This document shows positions 1 to 11,581 of a DNA stretch of 64,000 nt, piece by piece. Where the stretch lies: positions 2,604,001-2,668,000 of the forward strand of contig JABRWF010000008.1 of assembly GCA_018343915.1 (NCBI GenBank). Reading direction: 5' to 3'. The notes below the pieces were generated by a model, which was not told where the DNA came from, did not search any database, and saw only the letters and a list, made by a program, of their open reading frames with translations. The DNA is from Agroathelia rolfsii. Its lineage: Eukaryota; Basidiomycota; Agaricomycetes; Amylocorticiales; Amylocorticiaceae. The position numbers and the translations under genes were made by a program. The first letter of the stretch is position 1, and each line of letters starts with the position of its first letter.

Positions 1-346
1 AGTATGCTGCTTTTCTTCAATGTGCCAGTGCGTCATTGCTAACGAGCCACCCGCCATGTATAGCTTCTGTACATAATCACCTGAATGATACAGAAGCTAT
101 GTGACAAGCGAATTGGAACCGCTACCAGTATCATAGCATCGCAGTTGGGCTGTTATGCCTCCTTTTGGCTGTAGTGAGGTGCATGATCTCACAGGTCAAT
201 GGAATCTATTACTGAAACAGCGGCGGTGCACTATGCATTGTGAATTGTTGTCAAAGCCGGTGAACTGATAAATAGCACACATGGCAGTGATGGATGATGG
301 CAAAACTGATAACCCCACTTACATTAGTAGAGTGATGCACCACCAT
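1..346. other. gene-free left edge
   Basis: No reading frame here has coding character or resemblance to a known family. The stretch ends at the 5-bp target duplication of the first LTR-like repeat. Nothing functional is seen. Confidence 0.5.
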
Positions 347-351
347 GGCAC

Positions 352-543
352 TGTGAGAAAAGCGAGCCAGCCAGATTTATATCAAAAGCGAGATTGCATT
401 GCGCTTGTCCTTGTACTTGGACGCAGTACGCGGACAAACGAATACAGTAGCTACTACAAAAAACCGTCGCTACATAAGGTGGTCACGCGTAGCGTGACCG
501 TGACTCCGTCACTCCCATCGAGGCATGGATTGCCATTCCAACA
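352..543 (+). repeat. LTR-like short repeat, copy 1 (solo-LTR / SMART-like)
   Basis: A 192-bp element starting TGTGAGAA and ending TTCCAACA, so it has TG..CA ends. It is flanked on both sides by the direct repeat GGCAC (347-351 and 544-548). Closely similar copies lie at 13067-13259 and 29543-29735, each with a different 5-bp duplication. TG..CA ends and 5-bp target duplications are the hallmark of LTR-retrotransposon integration, so I read these as solo LTRs or very short non-autonomous LTR elements. The true element strand is unknown; the reverse complement starts TGTTGGAAT, which looks more like a copia-type LTR start. An internal hairpin lies at 481-499. No internal coding sequence is present. 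Confidence 0.8.
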
Positions 544-548
544 GGCAC

Positions 549-2226
549 CACCAAGTTTCAACAGAGCGATCTCTGAGCGGTTTGGACTATCATTGACACC
601 TTGACTAGAGTTACCGTGCTAGTAAGTGCTTTTTTTTTTTTATCCTAAAAAATTTGCCGAACGACCGGAGTTTCGAGCAACACTGTCTATGGGCAACTTC
701 ATTTGCCGGCTGGATGAGGGGCCCGGGGAAGGGGAGGATTTGTAGGAATCGGATATTCCCCCAAATTGATACCACGAGGTCTGGCGAACTTGTGATATGT
801 TCTTCGTCGAGTTCCAGGCCATCCTAATCAATCAGGCTTGATTGATTAGATGTGCATGTAGAAGTTCAAATACATGTATGTGTACTAGGGCTCATCGTGT
901 ACAAAATAAAATCATGAGGAAAGAGCACAAGGCAAGATTCGGCAAGACTACTTCTAATTTAAAGCGCCTTGAAGCGCTTGTGTCGTCGTGAGCGATCCTA
1001 ACCAAAACTAGTAGTTACTATGGAAGCAACAAAACGGGTCCAATGGAAGCATCGTAAAAACCGCATTGAATTCCTAGTGTCTCCATCTCAGGATCTCTTG
1101 GCAATTTTGCGTCCTTGAAATACTAGTCAGCATCGTGCTCGACAAACGCGACTATGCGACCTCGAATGCAGTGTGCCTTTTACTTCATATCACCCTCCCA
1201 CCTTGTCTTCGAACCCTGTTTTTCGCGATTCTGATACCCGAGGTTTAATGCAGTTTGATGCATGATGATCTTCCTGACATTGTGCTACTGATCTGGCTTG
1301 CCATTAAAACTTGACGTGGCTCAATCCAATCTCTTGCTAGAAAGCATTCCTTCAAGTTCAAGCCTGAGCTTCAAATCCTATGTCAGCGATTTAACGTTAC
1401 TGGTCATATTTTTACACGCATTACTGCGATCTAGACAGCACTGTCTGGTCGTGGCCCTATTGCTGACTTGGACAGGAAAAGCGACAGCCACTGACTCGTT
1501 TGAGTGCAACTTTGGGGATAATTAAATTATCAGCACGCCTCGCTACCAGTGCCTCTAAAGGATGTTTCAGACCATTATAATCATTATACATGCCTCCACT
1601 TCCGTCTGTCCACCGTGATCTTTTCTACGGATTTACCTATTGCCACAATTTTGAGGCACATCTCCATGACCGAGTCTGCAGCTAAAATGGACCCCCAAGC
1701 TATGAATCCAACCGTATCGTCATAACATAGATCGGGGAAAAGGACGATTACATCGAGCCCAGAACTGAATTGGACAGGTATGTAAAAGGGATAGTATCGC
1801 CAAGGGCATCGATCTTGTCAAAGCAAATGTAATGAAGTTATACTCCAAACCGAGGCTCAGTACTGGGAGGACTCAGGCCTCTCATACGATGTCAATAACA
1901 GCAAAAAAGAAAGATAATCATTTGATTTATGTACAACGATGTGCGTATAAATGAATTGCGAAATTATGCTAACACTTCTCTTGAATTCCAAAGATGCGAT
2001 CAACCTTCCTAAAATTGTCCACAATCGTTCATGTCATAATGACCGTCACCATATCTCATCCACCATAAGCGTCATACATGACCATCTCAAGTCCATAATA
2101 TACTACCAAGCAGTAATATAGGGCCATGACCTCATAATGTGTCCATGACCCGTCAATCCAGGGATATAAACGTCAAACCCTTCAATTACGCCAAACGCCA
2201 CCCCACACACAAACCTGAGTATAAAT
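549..2226. other. gene-free intergenic region
   Basis: About 1.7 kb with only short random frames. It holds a T-run near 629-641. The right part should contain the 3' UTR of the minus-strand Ldb17-like gene. I see no conserved coding segment, RNA gene or repeat. Confidence 0.5.
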
Positions 2227-4737
2227 CTAGACAGCAGTCGGCCATGGCTTATTTGACGAGCTCGCGATCGCCGTGATCGTTGCCCCACCATGCGTCGTCC
2301 CCACTGTGACAGGCACCGCTGGCGGCTTCCTCTTCTTCGACACAGGCGGCGCGGGTGGGACGCGTTTCGTCCTCGCCGGCGAAGCACTCGCCGCACGAGG
2401 CGGGACGTCTCCTGGTGCCGCCAGACTTGAGGACGCGACGGCAGCCAGACGCGGCTGTGGATGTGAAGGCTGATGATGCTGATGCCCACCATTTACCAAA
2501 GAGAGCTCGCCCATGGCCACTTCGAGTGAGCCGGACCGCCGTGCGCGCGGTGGAGGCTCTGGGCGTGTATGCATCGAAGCAGATGCGCTCGCGATCCTGT
2601 GCTCGTCATCGTGTAATGGTGAAGCGGGCATCGAAGACGCCACCGTCGAGTTTTTCCGTGTAGTCGCAGTGGCAACGGCGGTAGCGGTAACGACACTTGG
2701 CAAACTCGTCACGCTTGCATCACTGTTCTTGCGCAGGCCGTCGACGGTGTTGTTTGTTGGCGACGGTTTGTGTGGTGCAGTTGTCGTTCCGGCCCCTGGT
2801 GCAGATGAAGTCGAGATTGACCCACGCAGCTTGCCAGCGCTCCGACTTGCTCTGAGCGAGCGCTTGCGGGGTAAGGTGGGTTTGTCAAGCTTGCCCTCGC
2901 TGCTGGGTCTTGGATGCAGAACGGGCATGTTCGGAGATGCTGAGGTGTGGTTGATGGCAATGTCTTCTCCTAAGTTGTGCGGAGAAGGCTTTTTGCGCAA
3001 ATGAGCACACCAATCCCCGCTGAGACATCGTTCGACGAGGCGTTTCGTTGTGGGATTGATATCTCGAATATTGGTGTTGTCGATTAGAGATTCCAGAGCA
3101 AGGACAATCTGATGCTGCTTATAAGGTACGTTCCGAAGCTGCGTCTTGGTCAACAAAGGGTGTAGCACTCGAAGATAAGTATGCCGTAGCTGTTGGTAAG
3201 TTGAAGCTTTGATTAGATCATGTAATGATCAAGGGCAGAGGTTAACGAATATGGGCATACCGATTCACTCTCTTCGTCGAGATCTACCAGCTCTCGAAGA
3301 AAGACATCGACAAGAACGCAGAGGTCGTTGGTATAAAAATACTCAGATGTACCCTGAGTAGTAAATAGCAAGAAGAGCATCTTCAAGACTAGCAATTGCT
3401 CCGAAGAGTCGTCCGTTCGCTCTGAAACCAATTCAATGACACGAAGCTGGCTGCCCATGACAGGACGACATACTGGCACGGTTGAGCATAAAGATCATAT
3501 TCGATCCAAATGTCTGACTCATGTTCAAACGGCGAATAAGGACAACAAGGACCCGATTTTTGCTGTCTATTGCTGTAGAATGGGCTGCTGGCGCGGGGTC
3601 GGGCCCACCTTTTTGCAAGGAAGCCACCATGAATTGTTCATTGAGCGCAACCTGTTGGTAAAAACTTTAAGTCTGAATACATTCTCTGGGGAACATCTTC
3701 ACTCCACGTACGATTAGCTTGATAATAGAATAATTAAACGTTTCATCTTGCATGTCCCGTGTCTGTTCAACCAGGTCGAAAAGATGATCTATAAACGTAT
3801 CATGGAACATTTCTGGTTGTTGGGTGTGAACATCATCAACGACTGTTATCATCAGCAATAGAAGCAGGACAGACTCACTGAGATCTTGAGCGGAGAATTT
3901 CTGCACCCGACAGACCTCATAAACCAATCTCACAGCGAGGCTCCTTAACTTGATCTCTACCGGTATAGGCACTGCGGAGATACTGATAGACCCTCCAGCC
4001 GGGCCAGCAAGCAGTGCATGACCAAGATAAGCGTCTGCTACATCTGGATCGATGTCAATGAGTATATGGTCCATTAAGAGTGGCAAAAGCAGTTTCCATC
4101 GTTTTTGAGATCGGAAGAACTTGGCGTGCGCGTGCCCAAATGCCATGTATATATTGTATAGGATAAGTTGTGTATGTGGATTGTGGTTCTGGATTCAAAA
4201 AAAGTCATGGGAGCAGTTGAAGATATGAATGAATAGCTTGGGGAATGGAAACTAGAGAAAGGGGACGAACAGTTTTGGCTTCTTCTTCCAGGATGTCGCA
4301 CATGCGATCAGAATGGAACTGGAAGAGCTCAGACGCTAGCAGCATATCGCAGGCATGTTGTAATTGAAACGGGCTTTGGAGATATTGTTCTGGGAGGAGA
4401 AGCCATTGAGAGAGGGTAGTACACGGGGCAATAGCGGGAGCCAAATGACGTCTGGCCGCCAAACGCACCATGGTAAGACGCACAAACACCCAAAAACGTT
4501 TTGAGCGCGGAATCAAGCTGCTGCAGCGTCGAGGAGTTGTCCGAGGGGAACGTGAGGATGTCTTCTAGTTCTGGATATAGAAGAGAGAAAAGGGGAAGAG
4601 GTGTTGTATTGGCTGATCAGCAAAAGTTCTCCGTCTTGGAGTGCAAGAAGAGAGCACGAGTCGATTCGGCACCAACCCGACCAGAACTGCTGCGCAGTCT
4701 CAATAACATAGACAAATCCAAATTCGTTTTCCATCAT
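2227..4737 (-). CDS. LDB17: SPIN90/Ldb17-family actin and endocytosis regulator
   Basis: The family (yeast Ldb17, animal SPIN90/NCKIPSD) works at cortical actin patches during endocytosis, binding SH3 proteins and acting with Arp2/3. Seven exons join in frame: 4737-4677, 4570-4469, 4389-4271, 4188-3712, 3651-3474, 3421-3261 and 3189-2227. All introns are GT..AG, 52-106 bp. The leucine-rich helical core is recognisable from ENEFGFVYVIETAQQFW through FFRSQKRWKLLLPLLMDH, DETFNYSIIKLIV, EYFYTNDLCVLVDVFLREL and VLHPLLTKTQLRNVPYK. The last exon encodes a long low-complexity Ser/Pro/Ala tail ending in proline-rich, basic KRVPPAPPVSKKRKPPAVP, a plausible SH3 ligand as in yeast Ldb17. A 36-bp in-frame stretch inside exon 4 could be an extra intron but is short, so I left it as coding. 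Family assignment is strong; the exact start is fairly sure. Confidence 0.85.
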
Positions 4738-5189
4738 GATGAGTGCGCTGTAGGGAGACTCCGAATCGGCTTGCAGAGTTGGGGCGTTATAAACTTGAAA
4801 GTGCTATGTAGGTAGTCGGCTTGCTATTGGGCTGCTGCCAGTACCACCGCCTCGAAAGGAGATCGCAGGTCACGCTTGCTATGACAGGTGGAGTATTCAA
4901 GTTATTATAGGTCCAGTCTGATGCATGCCCCCACGTAGAGCACTACAAGGACCTGAAGACGAGTATGTGGTTGGAGTGCAGAACGGAAGAAATATATAGA
5001 GCTTTTAGAATCAGAAGCCGCCTACAGGCTGCTACATTACATACAACACATCTATAATCTACTTGGCGGCCAAGGAGGACTAATTGATAATCCATAAAAC
5101 GCATCCTCAGGCCTCAGGGATAAATGAAACTAATCATAATCGATCGTTATGGCATTTAGTACTTCACTACGAATCATTCGTTTCCATCA
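4738..5189. other. intergenic, promoter of the Ldb17 gene
   Basis: Lies upstream of the minus-strand Ldb17-like start and downstream of the stop of the next minus-strand gene. It is AT-rich with no coding signal. Confidence 0.5.
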
Positions 5190-6126
5190 TTATCCAGCAA
5201 GTCGCTTTGTCACCGGACCTCGGTAACGAATCAGTCCATAGATGAGGAAAGCTGATGTGATCACAAACACAGCGATCGTCTTGGAGCCAATTGTGGAGTT
5301 TTCGTGCTCCACCTGATGAGGGGAAGACCAATGTTATTGTAGGCAGTGGCATATGAGATTCAGGGAAATAAGAACGTACCACCGAAGCAAAAGGCGATAA
5401 TATTGGCACGGTCAGACGGGTGGGCAGCATGAGCCAAGGCGAACTAGTGGGCTGGGGACGGTTATTTTGTTGTAGCAACAAAAAGATGAGTGCTGAGAAC
5501 ATAAAAAACATCCCCGTAAGCAGGGATACCTAGTAGTAATGTCGAATTCAGCAACTTGAATCCACAAGTAGGGTGTCAGGAGCGTATGACTGACCACTAC
5601 AACCTCCAGACGGGCCTGTCTTCGTTCGTGTGTCCGTACGATAGCTGCAAGCTCTTCCTGTCAACATGCTCATAAGCATCCATACCACGCATATAAAAGA
5701 AGGAAACGAGCATGTTCGTACAGTTCTCTTGACCTCATTCTCCGAAGACAGCTGTTTCAGCTCATGTTTATGAGACTCGCGCGCAGCGAGGAGCGTCTCT
5801 GCCTTCAACGCACGCGCCGCCCAGTATTGTTCAGTAGCCGTCAACGGTACAGGCTGAGTACCATGTGAAGCATACGAAGAGTCGAAGTCTGTAGTGTATG
5901 AGGAGGGGCTCTGCCTGGCAATGCCAGTCCCAGTACCGACGGCCTGGATCACTGCAGTATCCGAGTTGCTGTGATGTTGCAACGCATATTTAAAAGTGGC
6001 TGACACCGGACTACTACCAGTATTGCTTGTAGTAACAGATCGGACAGGCGTAGACCCAGGTCGCTTGGTGAGCTTGTTGACGAAGGAAGGTTTGGCCGGG
6101 GAAGACGACCCATGGGTAGACATCAT
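5190..6126 (-). CDS. uncharacterised coiled-coil protein with two C-terminal membrane spans
   Basis: I do not recognise the family. Four exons join in frame: 6126-5722, 5657-5595, 5529-5380 and 5312-5190, all phase 0, with introns of 63-67 bp. The N-terminus is Ser/Thr/Pro-rich and disordered (MMSTHGSSSPAKPSF). Then comes a charged helical segment (EQYWAARALKAETLLAARE, HKHELKQLSSENE, continuing across the intron as EELAAIVRTHERRQARLEVV) that looks like a coiled coil. Two hydrophobic spans follow (SLLTGMFFMFSALIFLLL and TIAVFVITSAFLIYGLI) separated by a loop of about 40 residues. The end is short and basic (RYRGPVTKRLAG). This topology suggests a membrane-anchored adaptor of the ER or an organelle, which is inference only. 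An upstream in-frame Met at 6174 is a possible alternative start. Confidence 0.65.
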
Positions 6127-6926
6127 AAGACGTTCAACAAAAACAAGACAGCAGGGTTGGGTCTGGGTGAACACCTCACTGACAAACTTAGGCGAGAGAG
6201 ATAATCATGAAAACTTTTTGTGCACGTAGGCGAGAGCTTTCGGTATTGAACGTTGCAACGCCGTGCTCAGCTTCCCTAGAACAAGAGCAAAGGCAAATCC
6301 CGTGCCAACACCCGAACAGAAGGAATCTGGGAGAGACCTTGAACCGCGCGGGTTACATATCTCAATTCATAACAAGGCAACAACACTAAACACAAAAACC
6401 GTATATTACTCTGAAAATGATGTACACAAATAAACAAGCAGCAACAGCAGCAGATAGGAAGATGTATATATATTGACATCAGATGGGCATTGCGCTACGT
6501 TAAGGGAAACTTGCAAAGGATTGTCAGTGTTCATGAGTTCATGCTACCTGCAAGAGAGGGAGGGAGGTGGCAAAAATGATTGATGTAATGCGATGATGAA
6601 TGGGAGTGCATGGGAAAGAGAGAGAGAGAAAATGAAGTGAAATGAAAATGAGATGATGAGAAAAGATGGCGAGAAATCAACTACTGGTACTAGATAGCTG
6701 GTTGATTAAAAGGATTGCAGGGGACGATTAGGCTAATATGCACAGAAAAATGCAAAAAAGAAAAATAAGTGTATCCGTTTTGGGGGATGAATGCAGAGTG
6801 TCGATGATGAATGGATAATGCATCGAGATGTAAGGAAAACAAATACGCAAGAGACGAAAGAACGCGTAAAGAATCGAGCCGAGCAAGGAGAAAAGGGGGT
6901 ATGTACAATAACAACGGCTCGAAAAT
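6127..6926. other. intergenic with purine-rich tracts
   Basis: Between two minus-strand genes. It contains a (GA)n tract near 6615-6631 and a purine-rich plus strand, presumably the 3' UTR of the next gene and the promoter of the previous one. No coding evidence. Confidence 0.5.
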
Positions 6927-8484
6927 TCATGCGTACGACACAATCGACTCGCCCACATCGATGCTGACCGGAATTCCAGCGGACGCCCAGCTCTCCTCGA
7001 GCCGCACATCGTCCGCGTCTACAGGGAAGCGGTGATCACTCACCAGCGGACGCATTTTGGAGCTAAAGCCAAGCGTCGCCATTTTATCCGAGAGACCGAC
7101 AACGGGGCAAGGTAATTTGCCATTTGACTGCGTCGAAAGTTCCTGAGCGTCGAGGACAAACGTTTCATCGACAGATATGGCGAATCCGAATTCGCACTCT
7201 TCGTCCGCGGCAAGCGTTTGTTCCTCAGTCTCGCTGTCCGAAGACGAGGTGGCGACTGTGAACACGGATGGCTCGGGCTCCTCGCCTGCTATGAACCCAT
7301 ATCGGAGTGGGCTCGAGCTCAGGGGTTCTGCCAGCCCAAGCAACCTTTCATCCATGGATCCACTGGGTAAGGCCTTGGCCGACCATGCTCGCCGCCGTGA
7401 TCGCATCTCGAGGGCCTTCATCCATGAGCTTGTATGGTCAGTGGTGATGGATGCCAATTGAGATGCAGCACGGCTATAATCGCCCAGCAACTCGCGTATA
7501 CGTTTGGCACGCATTGCAAGGTTGTTGTACATCACATAGTCCATTGACGTGGGCGGCTGCGATGGATCGGATGCTGAGGCAGATTGCGAGTGTGCCTTGG
7601 AAAAGACCTTGGACCTCCTAGGTGACAGGAAAGACGGAGAGACGTCAAGCGCCGATCTAGTCGGCTCTGCGGACGAGTGGCGCGCAGGCCCTGGCCACAT
7701 TTTCTCCATATCGTTGCCCACGCTTTTCAGCATGTTTTGCAGTGCCCAGATGGGGTAGCCCCCCTGAGGCAGGTTGAGGCGTGGAATGACGTGCAGTCGG
7801 AATGCGTCCACAAGTGTTGAGCGTGCCCTTCGGCGAAGAAGACGAGGAGCCAGTGAAGGGGGGAAAGGTGGCACTCTGACGGGCTCCGGCGTGCGCCTTA
7901 CACTTGATGACTGGTCCGCCGTTTTGTGGCCTGTTGGCGATGAGAACGCGGAAGGCGTCAACGAACTGAAAAAGTAAAACAAGTCAATCCAGACCGTACA
8001 AAAATAGTCAAAACCTGGTAGCAAGTTCAACCTACTTGATCAATGTCATGAACAGTGAGCTCTTGCGTTTATGCTTCCCCTTGGAAGGAGAAGATGCTGT
8101 CGGCTCAGGGGGATTGCTTTCCGTGGGATCGGCAGGTGGTAATCGTACGTCGTCAGATACAGAGTCCAACATTTCCTCGCACGTCCGACCCTGATAATCC
8201 CTACGAATGGTATCAATGGGCCATACCTCCTCTCTGCCATTGAAGAAAGTGCACGTGATGGTGCGGCAGCGCAAATCGAATTCGACTTGATGAAGTATAG
8301 AAACAGGTGCTGATGCGGCGTCCAATGCGTAGATGCTTTCAGGCTCAGCTATGCCATCTGCACGAAGTTGATGATGGGTCGCAAGCCAGCGTTGGGGCAC
8401 CAACGATTCTGGCAAGGCCTTGAAACCAATGTTGTAGACGACAGCGGTGTCATCTGTGCGACGAGGTACGAGACGGATGTACAT
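6927..8484 (-). CDS. conserved-looking hypothetical protein, two exons
   Basis: The family is not recognised. Exon 1 runs 8484-8036 and exon 2 runs 7965-6927, with a 70-bp GT..AG intron that keeps frame (..LIN-SLTPSAF..). The product is about 495 residues. The N-terminal 100 residues look folded (MYIRLVPRRTDDTAVVYNIG, ILHQVEFDLRCRTITCTFFN, REEVWPIDTIRRDYQGRTCE), followed by a Pro/Ser/Lys linker. A middle helical region follows (VDAFRLHVIPRLNLPQGG, IWALQNMLKSVGNDMEKMW). The C-terminal half is Ser-rich and acidic with long low-complexity stretches. There is no signal peptide, membrane span or catalytic motif. The MYIRLVP start is chosen because it begins the folded-looking block; the frame stays open further upstream. 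Confidence 0.6.
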
Positions 8485-9565
8485 GGTAAGAAGAAGAAAA
8501 AGATTAAGAAAGCAGGATAGGAGAAGAGTGATGTAAGTTTGATGAAGAAAAATCCGAAAATGTTGAATTATGACAGAAAAGAGATTTGAAGGGCAATGCA
8601 AATCAAAGACAGCTGTGTAAGATGAAGCGAAAGGACTGCAAAGAAATTTCAAGGTCAACATTCATCTTTAAGACATGGAGGTCCTTGCAGCCTACAGTTT
8701 TGAGAAGTATTAGCCAGGACGTCTAGTCAGAGGATGTGCAACAGAGCGGGAACGTATAGTGCGGCGTGTAGAGGCTCAACCCCAAAATGAACCAAGGCAG
8801 CCTCGTTGAAGTTGAACAGGACGGGAAGGCTGCTGGGAATGATACCGAACACTCAGGGCTGCAACGTGTCGAGGAAAGATGCTCAGACTTGACCAGATAT
8901 GACCAAAGGCAGGACCGCACGCGCAGGACGGCAGGACCCCGTGTATACAGAGGAGAACGTCGAGGGCGCACGGCTGCACGCGTCCAACACCAGGAACAGC
9001 CGTTTTATGATGCACTATGGCTTATATACATTTGTTTATGGCTCAGCCGTGTTTGCTTCCGACCGCGCTAATCCTTCTTCTTCTGGCTCCGTCCTCGGTT
9101 TACTCCATGGACTCTACAGCCACTGGTGCTGCTGCCACTGGCAGTGGGGCATTGACCACATACAGCCGTTTATCTTTCAGGCTGCAGATAATTTCACATA
9201 CCAGGCTGCTGTGAAATATGAATGAGCCCTGACGCAACGATTACGTATCAGGAAACGCTGCAGACTTTGCCGCACGCATACAATTGGTCATTTTCACGTG
9301 GCCACTCGCTTGCGCCTCCACCATTCCAGGTCGATCATTCTGATTACACTCAGCTAAAATTTCCTGTTTCCTCATCGTTACATACCTTGATAATCGCCCT
9401 CGGGTTAAACAAAGACCAAAATTACATTAATAGCGCTACAAAAACTATGAAGACAATGACTAAACTGTCCAGCTCGATAAATAGTAGGATATACGTCTAC
9501 ATAAACACGATGGATGCTTCGGACAGCCATGGCAATGCTGCAAAAGGAGTCTACAGCATCCTTAC
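8485..9565. other. intergenic, about 1.1 kb
   Basis: Several open frames occur on both strands but none has family similarity or a consistent exon structure. Probably the promoter of the gene on the left plus 3' flank of the FAD monooxygenase. Confidence 0.45.
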
Positions 9566-11581
9566 TCATACCATCTTCCCCGTCAAGTCCATCTTCAGTT
9601 GTTCCCGCTCGTTCACTGCTTCCGCATCCCCGATTAAGACTATCCGACCCCATTCCGACCACCAATTTTGGGCTGCTTCGAGAGCATTGTAGGCAAATAT
9701 AGACGCAAGGTCCTCCCATTGATGCCGCAACATGTCTTCGTCAAGCAACTGCTCTGCCATCTCGCGTTCCCTAAACCTGTTGACTCGATCTCGTCGCTCT
9801 GCTTGATTAGGAGATAGCCAGATAGCATATTTGTGTTCAAAGGCGCGCAATGCAGCATATCGGGGTTCTTGAATCTCTTGAAGGGCTGATAAAAGTCTGG
9901 GAAGGGATGATTTTGTCCGAATATGGGACAGGAGATATCCGAGGACTACAGCGTCTTCAATCGCCAAGGCAGGTGTCGAGAGCGTTGTGGGCTAGCATAT
10001 CGTTTTGGCAACGCTGATATATACCCACAAAAAAAAAGTAAATACGCACTAGGAGTGGATGGGCCGCATCTCCAATATCAATTATTCGTCCTGAACTGTC
10101 GGTCCATTCTGTCACCGGATATTTCCTTGTGACATACTGCACTCGTGTAAATGAAGGTATCATCTTGAGCAAGGTACGGAGTCTAGAAATCAGATGTACC
10201 TCAATAAGAAAACACTATTCATTTGAGGCTTGGTATACACCAACCGTGCATCAATAAGATCCTCTAGTATCAAGGTTTCAGGCTTGCAGTCTGTCCATTG
10301 GGACCCGGTCTTTGCGGAAGATTGTCTAGTTCCTTCGTCTGGCCAAAAGATATCGACTACATAATCCTTTCCATTACGCTGAGAACGGGTAAGTGCTGGC
10401 AATGTTATGCGATAATCAAAGGCCACCAACTATGGGGTAGACTTGATACCAAGATCAGAAAATCCCGAAATTGCATATTATTAGAACATAACTTGAAGTT
10501 ACCTGAAGCGCTTTTATATGTACCCATCCAAAGTGGCCACTGGGGTGACAAAAATCAGACTTCTGATTATAGAAAACGATCAATCAGTCCTTACTTGTAC
10601 TGATTCCAGAAGTTCTCGTAGTGCAGGATCCCGCCTCATTGTTGCTGCCGGGACCGTCGCCCTGTACCGTCCCGGACTTAAATAACAAATCGCTCAAAAA
10701 GACAAACCGAGACCCACGAGTAAACACTCATCCCTGTTATATCCCAATCATCTCTTGTTCGTGCGCCTTCGTCTGGCTTCCTGAGACTCCCAAGACCGCC
10801 GGCATTTACAATCAGGTCAGCGTATAACTTCCTTCCATTCGCCAGGGTAACAGATGGTCGATCATTCGATTCGTATTGTGTTACGACGCTGTTATAGATG
10901 ATTTTAGCACCGTTCTTCACGGCAAGATCATAAACCAGCTTCAGAACGTCTTCATACTTTTATTATTTTATTTATAAGACAAGGGGCCCTCAGCAAAAAA
11001 AAAAAGAAAAAAAAAAAAAAAAAAAGAACAGAGTCAAACTCACAGGAGCCAACAACATGCCTTGGGTCGGATCCAAAAAGACACCTGTCCACGTTATGGC
11101 GCTGATTTGTTCGCCTGTGTCCACTAACGTAGAAATTTTATCTTACGGACCCCAGAGCCAAGAAATCAAGACACTCGTACTGAAGATAAAGCTCGCCTGG
11201 TTGCCCGGATCGGAGATAGCTCCCAGGGCATCACCAAGTCCCCATTCCCTCAACAATTGGGCAAAATTTGGCGTGATCTTGACGCCTGATGTTTTCTGTT
11301 TAGTTTTTTTATTTTATTTCAAGAAATAAATGATATATTATCAATTTGTATAGTGATAGCATTGTCATATTGGCTTGTACCCACAATACTACCGAAATGA
11401 GGATGCCTATCCAGTACGCAAACCCTGTGTCCGGATTTTGCGAGTGTGTATGCTGCAGATAGACCGGCGAAGCCTGCAAGAGAACAAGGGTCGGCATAAC
11501 TTCTGTCCAAGTGAAAAGAACTTTATTACCTGCGCCAACAATGATAACGTCTAGAAGCAGAGGAGCAAGGTTCGGTGTCAT
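9566..11581 (-). CDS. FAD-dependent aromatic-type monooxygenase (copy A)
   Basis: A group A flavin monooxygenase (FAD_binding_3, salicylate/phenol hydroxylase-like), which would hydroxylate a small, often aromatic substrate using NAD(P)H and O2. The N-terminus gives the Rossmann GxGxxG motif split by an intron: DVIIVGAG then FAGLSAAYTLAKSGHRVCVL. Next comes SGVKITPNFAQLLREWGLGD, then the middle segment NGAKIIYNSVVTQYE with YADLIVNAGG. The second FAD motif reads RIIDIGDAAHPLL, and AIEDAVVLGYLLSHI follows. The C-terminus (WEDLASIFAYNALEAAQNWW) matches copy B at 30767-32800. At least six short introns are needed; one near 10980-11040 holds long A-runs. Start at 11581 (MTPNLAPLLLDVII). No in-frame lesion was found, so it looks functional. 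The substrate is unknown. Confidence 0.75.

Noticed and set aside
2273..3004. Long plus-strand frames opposite the Ldb17 last exon
   Set aside because: They are antisense shadows of a GC-rich, low-complexity exon; only the minus strand gives the family's conserved blocks.
8723..9692. Overlapping frames of 60-150 codons on both strands
   Set aside because: None shows conserved motifs or splice-joined continuation; composition is like intergenic DNA.
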